DNA from: Candidatus Cloacimonas sp. SDB
GTDB taxonomy: Bacteria; Cloacimonadota; Cloacimonadia; Cloacimonadales; TCS61
DNA length: 11,555 nt
Assembly: GCA_001412425.1 (NCBI GenBank)
Contig: LKUH01000475.1
Location: 1-11,555 of the forward strand
Direction: 5' to 3'
Shown in pieces: positions 1 through 5,491 of the stretch (the first letter of the stretch is position 1; each line of letters begins with the position of its first letter). The translations under genes were made by a program, and so were the position numbers. The notes under the pieces were generated by a model. It had not been told where the DNA came from. It made no database searches and saw only the letters and a list, made by a program, of their open reading frames with translations.

Positions 1-114
1 AACGAGAAGCGTATAACAGAATATGTGAAAAACCAGCTGCAAGAGGATATGTTAAGTGATCAGCTGAGTATAAAAGAATTAATAGACCCGTTTACGGGTA
101 AGCAAGTAAAATAA
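1..114 (+). CDS. tnpA: IS200-family Y1 (HUH) transposase TnpA, C-terminal end only
   Basis: The window opens inside this reading frame, and 37 codons plus TAA (112-114) are visible. The residues include ITEYVKNQLQEDMLSDQLSI and then a DPFTGK end. This matches from memory the tail of enterobacterial IS200 TnpA, which has the pattern YIKHQLEED...EQLSI...PFTGRK. The family cuts and rejoins single-stranded DNA using one catalytic tyrosine and an HUH metal site. Both lie upstream of this window, so activity cannot be judged. The visible helix normally sits after the catalytic tyrosine helix. The family is usually about 130-155 residues, so roughly three quarters is missing on the left. Palindromes directly downstream fit the element's right end. 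The family call rests on one short conserved stretch recognised without an alignment. Confidence 0.75.
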   Translation, partial: NEKRITEYVKNQLQEDMLSDQLSIKELIDPFTGKQVK

Positions 115-126
115 GGCAATAATAAA

Positions 127-138
127 CCCCTTTAGGGG
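127..138. repeat. Small palindrome CCCC-TTTA-GGGG
   Basis: Four C, a TTTA loop and four G form a short hairpin 12 bases after the transposase stop codon. It is the first of the palindromes in the putative element end. It has no T-run after it, so it is not a good intrinsic terminator. Confidence 0.5.
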
Positions 139-175
139 AAGCCAGAGAATGTATGCAGCTGAAGAAAATATCAGT

Positions 176-187
176 AGGCGTTAGCCT
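176..187. repeat. Small palindrome AGGC-GTTA-GCCT
   Basis: A four-base stem with a four-base loop. It is weak alone, since stems this short arise by chance, and is listed because it lies in line with the other palindromes between the transposase and position 241. Confidence 0.3.
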
Positions 188-198
188 TTGCCTGTAAC

Positions 199-213
199 AA
201 CCCTTATAGGGTT
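199..213. repeat. Palindrome AACCCT-TAT-AGGGTT
   Basis: A perfect six-base stem with a three-base loop, seven bases before the stronger palindrome at 221-241. The two could form side by side on the same single strand, as in IS200/IS605 or REP-type ends. Confidence 0.55.
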
Positions 214-220
214 AGAGCAA

Positions 221-241
221 ACCACCCGCTGAGCGGGTGGT
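221..241. repeat. Strong GC palindrome, likely IS200 right-end or REP-like hairpin
   Basis: The left arm ACCACCCGC (221-229) and right arm GCGGGTGGT (233-241) are perfect reverse complements around a TGA loop. This nine-bp, mostly G+C stem is the strongest structure in the left part of the window. The bases that follow (GCTGATTTAGC) are not a T-run, so a terminator role is less likely than a transposase recognition hairpin. REP sequences related to Y1 transposases often have this look. Confidence 0.65.
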
Positions 242-508
242 GCTGATTTAGCTATTTGAGTTTTGTTACACAGATCAATTTTCAAAACACAGTACATATT
301 GTTTGATAACCATGATCAATTATGGCTGGTATATATACCCAACAGCGTGATTCATTATTGGCTTGACAAAATTTATTTCAATTCAATCTTTGATTTGGAC
401 AAAGGGACGAAATCGACACTTCTGAAGGATATTAAGTATAAGTACATTCGTGTTAAGTAGAATTTTGTCAAGAGTACAAAATCAAAAAATAGAAAATCGG
501 AACAGAAA
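242..508. other. Non-coding stretch between the IS200 end and gene 1
   Basis: This AT-rich stretch contains no convincing gene. A 65-codon open frame starting with TTG at 263 has no ribosome site, signal peptide or recognisable motif, and I treat it as chance. The stretch contains the 12-bp inverted repeat at 362-373 / 461-472 and must contain the promoter of gene 1. TTGACA at 363-368 is a perfect -35 match, but the sequence 16-18 bases later (around AATCTTTG) is a poor -10 box, so no promoter is called. Confidence 0.6.
362..472. repeat. Perfect 12-bp inverted repeat flanking 87 bases
   Basis: CTTGACAAAATT at 362-373 and its exact reverse complement AATTTTGTCAAG at 461-472 enclose 87 AT-rich bases. 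The whole unit is 111 bases and ends 36 bases before the start of gene 1. Each arm contains a TTGACA box pointing inward. No target-site duplication is visible at its edges (TTGG on the left, AGTA on the right). It could be a small non-autonomous element, a pair of regulator sites, or a long-range hairpin in a transcript. Confidence 0.6.
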
Positions 509-1765
509 ATGTTAAAGAAATTGGTACTTGTTTCTATTATCAGCCTGCAATTCATATTTGTTTTTGCTCAAAACTTTTGGGATCCAATCTATGATACTGA
601 CAGCAGAATTCGTTGTTTTACTCAAAACTCATTGGGATTCCTATTTGTAGGTTCTAATGATGGATTAATCGTTTCATTTGATGAGGGTAATGAATGGATT
701 GAAACTAGTTTAAATGAGTATTGTATCGCCATGAATTTTAATAGTGACACGTTATATTGCAGTGATGGATCAAGAATAATTAAGTCTATTGATTATGGTT
801 CAAGTTGGGACACCACAGGTTATAATCAATATTGTGATCTGATATTTTGTGACTCACAAAACAATATTTTTGCAAGTTTTGGATTTGGGATTGGGGTTTA
901 CAAGTCTAATGATGGTGGAGTTAATTGGAATCTAGTACTAGAGTTGAGTGCAACTATGATTACTAAATCAATAATTGAAACTTCAGAGGGAGTATTATTT
1001 GCCGGGGTTACAGACTATTTTGGAACTGGTGGAGTATATAGATCTATAAATCATGGGGATGATTGGGAATATATTGGATTAGGGTCACATTATATATCTT
1101 CATTGGCAGTTGATTCTAGCAATAACATATATGCAGGATCTCGTGGAAATCATTTTACTTTTATTGCTGGAGTATACATTTCTACTGATTTAGGTATATC
1201 TTGGGATATCCTTACTAATAGCTATCTTGTTGAATCTATGATAATAAATTCTGACGATGAGATTTATATAGGGTGCAGTGGTTATAATCAATCGGGAGTA
1301 TATAGTTCAGATGATTATGGAGAAACCTGGGAATACATCGAGTCCGATCTAATAACAATGAATTCTGCGATACAAGGACTGTATATTACAGACGAAGATT
1401 ACATATATGCTATCAATAATAATGATGCTGATCATAACTATTTATATAAAAGTGTTCAGACTACAAATATTGTTAATCCGATGGTAATTGATAAGAGTAA
1501 GGATGATTTAATCTATAATTACCCAAATCCTTTCAATCCAAACACAACTTTCATGGTAAATGAATTAATTGATAAGAAAGATGTGCAAATTGATATTTTT
1601 AATATTAAGGGCCAACTAATCCGTTCCATACAAAGTAATTACGGATATGCTTCTTGGGATGGAAGAAATTACAATAATAATGAAGTTTCATCCGGTTTGT
1701 ATTTTTATTCTTTAACAATTAATAACAGCTTAATAATAACAAAGAAAATGTTTTTGTTAAAATAA
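509..1765 (+). CDS. Secreted Asp-box beta-propeller protein with C-terminal sorting domain
   Basis: This 418-residue protein has a signal peptide (about 1-20, MLKK then a hydrophobic run ending VFAQ). Six regular Asp-box motifs S-x-D-x-G-x-x-W lie at residues 56-63, 93-100, 133-140, 179-186 (N in place of D), 225-232 and 267-274, spaced 37-46 residues apart. This is the signature of sortilin/BNR-type propellers, which display loops for binding or, in some families, act on glycans. No catalytic residues could be identified, so no enzyme activity is claimed. Residues about 335-418 are the sorting module: YPNPFNP at 338-344, WDGR near 383, SSGLYFYSL near 394 and the end KKMFLLK. Export to the surface by a type IX-like route is inferred. 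GGAA six bases before the ATG is only a weak ribosome site. The stop overlaps the ribosome site of gene 2. Confidence 0.9.
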   Translation: MLKKLVLVSIISLQFIFVFAQNFWDPIYDTDSRIRCFTQNSLGFLFVGSNDGLIVSFDEGNEWIETSLNEYCIAMNFNSDTLYCSDGSRIIKSIDYGSSWDTTGYNQYCDLIFCDSQNNIFASFGFGIGVYKSNDGGVNWNLVLELSATMITKSIIETSEGVLFAGVTDYFGTGGVYRSINHGDDWEYIGLGSHYISSLAVDSSNNIYAGSRGNHFTFIAGVYISTDLGISWDILTNSYLVESMIINSDDEIYIGCSGYNQSGVYSSDDYGETWEYIESDLITMNSAIQGLYITDEDYIYAINNNDADHNYLYKSVQTTNIVNPMVIDKSKDDLIYNYPNPFNPNTTFMVNELIDKKDVQIDIFNIKGQLIRSIQSNYGYASWDGRNYNNNEVSSGLYFYSLTINNSLIITKKMFLLK

Positions 1766-1770
1766 GGAGG
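1764..1770 (+). promoter_or_regulatory. Ribosome binding site of gene 2, overlapping the gene 1 stop
   Basis: AAGGAGG begins inside the TAA stop of gene 1 (1763-1765) and lies four bases before the ATG at 1775. The gap between the two genes is only nine bases. Ribosomes finishing gene 1 are placed on this site, so translational coupling and a shared transcript are likely. The site is much stronger than that of gene 1. Confidence 0.85.
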
Positions 1771-1774
1771 TTTT

Positions 1775-4700
1775 ATGTTTACGAAATTATTCATTATTAA
1801 TCTCATTTTCTTTCTATTTCTTTGCGTTGTTCTTAATTGTCAATTGATTAATGTAAATCCTGATTCAACAGGAAATCCTTGGTACGTTGGCGGACTGCTA
1901 TTAGATGATCCTGCAGTAGGTGAAATTCCAGTTTTTGTTTTAACTGAAGAGTCTGCAAATAGAAATTTACGAACATCAGTGGATAATTCTACGGAAATCT
2001 ATTTTAGACCGATATTCAATCAAGTCGGTGGAAGTTGCGCACAAGCTGCAGGTATTGGTTATATTTATACTTATGAGCTAAATCGATTAAGAGATTTACC
2101 CGCAAGTTTACCTGAAAATCAGTACACCCCACAATTTACTTTTAATTATCTTAACCATGGAGTTTTGATGTGGGGAACTAGTCATTACGTTGGGTGGAAT
2201 ATTGCGAAGGATCATGGAATACCTAATGTTGTTGATTGGGGAGCTTTGTATTATATTGATCCTATAAATTGGTTTGTTTGGATGACTGGATATGATAAAT
2301 ATAGAAATGCAATCGATAATCGTATTGAAGTTGAATTAGATTATTGGGATATTCATTTTTATGATCCTGATGATTCTCAGGATTTGGATAACTTAAAACA
2401 TTGGTTGAATGACCACAATGAAGGTAGCGATGTAGGAGGTGTCGCTCAAATTGGAGTGTGGATGGGAGCATCGATTTGCTATGAGTTACCTCCAGAAAGC
2501 TCTGATCCTGGAGCTCCCATTTTGATTGATTTTGGTGGCAATTCAACAGCTCATGCTTTAACAATTGTTGGTTATGATGATGATGTGAGGTATGATTATA
2601 ATAATGATGGACAATTTACCAATCATTTGAATATAAATGGTGATTATGTTGTAGATATGGAAGATTGGGAGATAGGCGCAATCAAAGTAGCTAACAGTTG
2701 GGATTATGATTGGCCTCCAGTACCATCAGGTGATGGTTTTTGTTATATTTCATATAGATACCTTTTTAATTCAGATTATATAATGTATAGAAAAGCTTCA
2801 GGTTTAGTATTAGAGGAAAAGCCTTCCCCTCAGATGTGTTTAAAAATAGCAATGACACATTCCTCAAGAGAAAATATAAACATAGTTTCCGGAGTATCAG
2901 ATGATGTTAATGGGATTTTGCCATTGACTACTCAAACATATCTTGCATATTCATTGGGTAGAGGAGGTAATCATCCTATGAATGGCATTAATAATGATCC
3001 AATAGAAATTGGATTAGACATCACTGATATTATTGATAATGATCAGAAAAAATATTTCATTGAAATTATTGAAGATGATCCTGAAGATGAATATTCAGGA
3101 GAAATAATCAGTTTTTCTTTAATAGATTACAGATATGGTGAAGAATTAGAAGTTTTTTGTGAAGATGTCAATATTCCGATTTCAAACAATACAACAACAA
3201 GCTTATCAATTATCTATGATATTTTGCCTGAAGTTATTAATGATGATTTAATAATTGATCATGAGGTGTATGTCAGGGGAGATGTTGATGTTCAAGCAAA
3301 CAATCAATTACAAATCAATCCCAATATGAAAGTAAACTTCTACGATGGAAGATTGAATATCCTTGAGAATGCTTCACTTGAAGTTGAGGATAATGTTACC
3401 TTCAATGGAGAATTTGTAACGATTCCATCAGGACCAGAAAATCCTGTTGAAATTCCTGGTGATAGATTCAATATCTATGGATCTGCTAATTTTGGTGATA
3501 ATATTGAATTTGTATCGACAAACAATGCTTGGGATGGCTTATTCATCTATGATAGAGGGATTATAACATTCAATAATCCTACATTCGAAAACTGCGATTT
3601 AACTACAGAAGATACACCTGTAGACATTAATTCTGGAACTTTTACTAATTCAGCAATAAACCATTTTGGAGAAGATTTATCTATTGATGATGTCAATTTC
3701 ACAAATACACTTATATGCGCAAAAGAATCAGGAGGTATAAATCCTAGTCCCCCTAGAGTGAAAATTGATAATTGTACAATAAATAATTCTATTTCCGCAG
3801 CAACAATTTCAATAACCTCTTATGAAGAATATGAGATAACCAATAATGATATTGTTACTACTGGAATTGGTGTTTATCTTTATGAATCAGGAGAAGGAAA
3901 AACACATTTGATCTCCAATAATGAAATCCAGGGCTCTCAATCCAATCCTGGCATTAAACTTTATCACAGTTATGCAGATATCACGGGTAGCAATAATATC
4001 TATGATGCAAATACGGGGATACTTGGATTAAACAATTGCGAGATATATATTTATGGAAATGAAAATTCACCATTCCAAATGATCCATGAAAACAGCTCTG
4101 ATGAAATGGTTTTTACTCATGATAGTTTTCCATATATGATGCGATATACCCAAATATATGATGTTAACCATAATGATTATTTCTGTAAATGTGCGGATCA
4201 TGGATTAACAAGACCACATGTGATTGCATACAACTACTGGGGAGAAAACTTTGTGCCAACCCAAGATTTGTATCCTTCAATAGCGTACATATATCAACCC
4301 TATTGGAACCCCGTTGTTACAAAAGGATCTCCAGAACTACTTTTTGAAGTGGCAGTTCTATATGAAGAATCAGAAAATTATACTTTGGCTGCCGATACTC
4401 ATAAGGAAGTGATAGAAACTTATCCTGAAAGTAGATTTGCTGCAGCAAGTGCAAAAGAATTAGTATCAATTGAGAAACAATCAAATCAAGAATTTAATTC
4501 ATTGAAGAGCTACTACCAGGCTGAACCGAATATGCAATATGATTCTGAAATGCAAAAGCTTTCAGAATCATTGATCAATTATTGTGATATTGAAATAATG
4601 AATTATGAAAAAGCAATAGATCACTTCGAAGAAATAATAACTGATCCACCTTCAATTCAAGATTCTATTTTTGCAATAATTGATCTAGGGTATACATATC

Positions 4701-5131
4701 TATTAATGGGAGAAAACAGCAGATCAGATTTTACAGGTAGATATCCAGAATTAATTCCACAATCATTCCAGGAATTCCAGATTAATAGAGAAAGACTATT
4801 AAATCGCTTGTTTGAACTGGATGGTGACGATAATGATAGCAATACTATCCCGACAAAGCCACATATTTTCGGGAACTATCCAAATCCATTCAATCCTACA
4901 ACCACAATTTCGTTTTCGATACCAGAAGAGTGTAATGTTAAACTTGCGATATTCAACACTAAGGGTCAGAAAGTCAGGAACATTATTAGTACAGAATTAG
5001 ATCCAGGTTTTCATGAAGTAATTTGGGATGGTAGAGATGATAATGGTGTAAAAGTTAGCTCAGGCGTTTATTATTACATGCTCGATGCTAAGAATCTAAA
5101 ATCAATGAAGAAAATGGTCCTTTTGAAATAA
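1775..5131 (+). CDS. Secreted papain-family (C1) protease with beta-helix, TPR-like and sorting domains
   Basis: This 1118-residue multidomain protein begins with a hydrophobic signal peptide (about 1-23). Residues 76-345 look like a papain-family cysteine protease: Gln83 (oxyanion hole) and Cys88 in NQVGGSCAQA, His260 in TAHALTIVGYDDD, and Asn307 in KVANSW. Glycine- and aspartate-rich loops at 274-280 and 286-297 between His and Asn resemble calcium-binding EF-hand or dockerin loops. Residues 350-480 are an unassigned linker domain. Residues about 485-825 are beta-strand-rich with Asn ladders and end in NYWG (820-823), typical of right-handed parallel beta-helices. Residues 852-1010 are helical and TPR-like. 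Residues 1030-1118 are the sorting domain (YPNPFNP at 1035-1041, WDGRDDNG, KKMVLLK). All catalytic residues are present, so peptidase activity outside the cell is plausible. The substrate is unknown. No inhibitory propeptide is obvious in the roughly 50 residues before the protease fold. Confidence 0.88.
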   Translation: MFTKLFIINLIFFLFLCVVLNCQLINVNPDSTGNPWYVGGLLLDDPAVGEIPVFVLTEESANRNLRTSVDNSTEIYFRPIFNQVGGSCAQAAGIGYIYTYELNRLRDLPASLPENQYTPQFTFNYLNHGVLMWGTSHYVGWNIAKDHGIPNVVDWGALYYIDPINWFVWMTGYDKYRNAIDNRIEVELDYWDIHFYDPDDSQDLDNLKHWLNDHNEGSDVGGVAQIGVWMGASICYELPPESSDPGAPILIDFGGNSTAHALTIVGYDDDVRYDYNNDGQFTNHLNINGDYVVDMEDWEIGAIKVANSWDYDWPPVPSGDGFCYISYRYLFNSDYIMYRKASGLVLEEKPSPQMCLKIAMTHSSRENINIVSGVSDDVNGILPLTTQTYLAYSLGRGGNHPMNGINNDPIEIGLDITDIIDNDQKKYFIEIIEDDPEDEYSGEIISFSLIDYRYGEELEVFCEDVNIPISNNTTTSLSIIYDILPEVINDDLIIDHEVYVRGDVDVQANNQLQINPNMKVNFYDGRLNILENASLEVEDNVTFNGEFVTIPSGPENPVEIPGDRFNIYGSANFGDNIEFVSTNNAWDGLFIYDRGIITFNNPTFENCDLTTEDTPVDINSGTFTNSAINHFGEDLSIDDVNFTNTLICAKESGGINPSPPRVKIDNCTINNSISAATISITSYEEYEITNNDIVTTGIGVYLYESGEGKTHLISNNEIQGSQSNPGIKLYHSYADITGSNNIYDANTGILGLNNCEIYIYGNENSPFQMIHENSSDEMVFTHDSFPYMMRYTQIYDVNHNDYFCKCADHGLTRPHVIAYNYWGENFVPTQDLYPSIAYIYQPYWNPVVTKGSPELLFEVAVLYEESENYTLAADTHKEVIETYPESRFAAASAKELVSIEKQSNQEFNSLKSYYQAEPNMQYDSEMQKLSESLINYCDIEIMNYEKAIDHFEEIITDPPSIQDSIFAIIDLGYTYLLMGENSRSDFTGRYPELIPQSFQEFQINRERLLNRLFELDGDDNDSNTIPTKPHIFGNYPNPFNPTTTISFSIPEECNVKLAIFNTKGQKVRNIISTELDPGFHEVIWDGRDDNGVKVSSGVYYYMLDAKNLKSMKKMVLLK

Positions 5132-5147
5132 AATATAGTTAACTCTG

Positions 5148-5179
5148 CACCAAGGTCTTCTCAGACTCAGCCTTGAGTG
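5148..5179 (+). repeat. Imperfect hairpin after gene 2, related to the one after gene 3
   Basis: CACCAAG (5148-5154) pairs with CTTG-a-GTG (5172-5179), leaving one bulged A. Inside it, GTCT (5155-5158) pairs with AGAC (5163-5166) around a TCTC loop. It starts 16 bases after the gene 2 stop codon. No T-run follows, so it is a weak candidate for an intrinsic terminator. Its left arm matches that of the hairpin at 9083-9124 at 13 of 15 positions. Confidence 0.55.
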
Positions 5180-5215
5180 AAGTTCCCATTAAGCACGTTT
5201 AACTAAGGAAGAATT

Positions 5216-5260
5216 TTGAAACTGTATTTAATCATAATTTTGCACATTTTTGCACGATAG
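5216..5260 (+). pseudogene. Micro-ORF resembling the start of a lost secreted-protein gene
   Basis: AAGGAAG (5205-5211) lies four bases before a TTG codon that opens a 14-residue frame: one Lys, then LYLIIILHIFA, Arg and stop. That pattern looks like the beginning of a signal peptide cut short. A 10-bp near-tandem repeat sits at the end of the frame; because 10 is not a multiple of three, its duplication would shift the frame. Taking out one copy lengthens the frame only to 23 residues, with no recognisable motif. It could be the remnant of another secreted-protein gene, a leader peptide, or chance. Confidence 0.25.
5236..5255. repeat. Tandem 10-bp repeat
   Basis: AATTTTGCAC (5236-5245) is followed directly by ATTTTTGCAC (5246-5255), nine of ten bases identical. 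This is consistent with a slippage duplication inside the micro-ORF. Confidence 0.6.
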
Positions 5261-5411
5261 AAATGGACCAGTTTATAGGGATAACGTCAAATGTTAGAAA
5301 GGAAACTCATTTTGTAACATCTTTTTATAGTTCAATTTGGCTCCTTTAAATTTATAGCCTCGCTAAATAATAAAATATTAATTTGCCAATTTGGAGTGTG
5401 TTAAGATGGTT

Positions 5412-5440
5412 TTGATATCTTTTATTTATTTAATTACAGT
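5412..5440 (+). promoter_or_regulatory. Possible sigma-70-like promoter of gene 3
   Basis: TTGATA (5412-5417, five of six to TTGACA) and TACAGT (5435-5440, four of six to TATAAT) are separated by 17 bases. The predicted start near 5447 lies about 45 bases before the gene 3 ATG. The promoter consensus of this lineage is unknown to me, and matches of this quality occur by chance in AT-rich DNA. Confidence 0.3.
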
Positions 5441-5479
5441 GAGTTATGAATAACGAAAATGATTAAATTTAAATTGATT

Positions 5480-5485
5480 AGGAGG
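5480..5485 (+). promoter_or_regulatory. Ribosome binding site that sets the start of gene 3
   Basis: AGGAGG lies six bases before the ATG at 5492. The in-frame ATG at 5459 has no such site and would add eleven charged residues (MIKFKLIRRIK) before the signal peptide. The AGGAGG would also fall inside that longer coding sequence. The start at 5492 is therefore preferred. Confidence 0.9.
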
Positions 5486-5491
5486 ATTAAG

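Larger units (their letters stand above)
1..250 (+). mobile_element. Right-hand part of an IS200-like element
   Basis: The transposase tail is followed by a compact run of GC-rich palindromes, at 127-138, 176-187, 199-213 and 221-241. IS200/IS605 elements lack terminal inverted repeats; their ends are recognised as single-stranded hairpins close to the cleavage sites, so a hairpin near the right end is expected. Base composition here is visibly richer in G+C than the genes that follow. The exact right boundary cannot be fixed from one copy; I place it just after the last and strongest hairpin. More than one palindrome is unusual for a single end and could mean nested ends or REP-like repeats. 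Confidence 0.55.
5132..5491. other. Intergenic region between genes 2 and 3
   Basis: These 360 bases hold no full gene. They contain a hairpin (5148-5179), a micro-ORF with its own ribosome site (5216-5260) that includes a 10-bp tandem repeat (5236-5255), an 8-bp direct repeat CAATTTGG (5333-5340 and 5385-5392), and a second micro-ORF (ATG 5406 to TAA 5453, 15 residues, hydrophobic). A possible promoter lies at 5412-5440. The size and the hydrophobic micro-ORFs suggest decayed coding sequence or regulatory leader DNA. Confidence 0.6.

Noticed and set aside
86..99. Palindrome ACCCG-TTTA-CGGGT inside the transposase end
   Set aside because: It encodes the conserved D-P-F-T-G-K residues; codons for PFTG are naturally near-palindromic, so coding explains it.
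263..460. 65-codon open frame beginning with TTG before gene 1
   Set aside because: It has no ribosome site, no recognisable motif and no signal peptide, and the inverted repeat arm 362-373 lies inside it. Chance frame in AT-rich DNA.
1775..1846. Lipoprotein signal at the gene 2 N-terminus (Cys22)
   Set aside because: The residues before Cys22 (VLN) do not fit a lipobox, which needs a small residue at -1. Ordinary signal peptidase cleavage is more likely.
2262..2564. 100-codon open frame on the minus strand inside gene 2
   Set aside because: It lies opposite the catalytic domain, which has strong family motifs on the plus strand; no ribosome site or motif of its own.
5276..5285. TAGGGATAAC resembling the first half of the I-SceI homing endonuclease site
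   Set aside because: The second half of the 18-base site does not match and no intron or homing endonuclease is present.
5459..5491. Upstream in-frame ATG as the start of gene 3
   Set aside because: It has no ribosome site and would put a basic stretch before the signal peptide; AGGAGG six bases before the ATG at 5492 is decisive.
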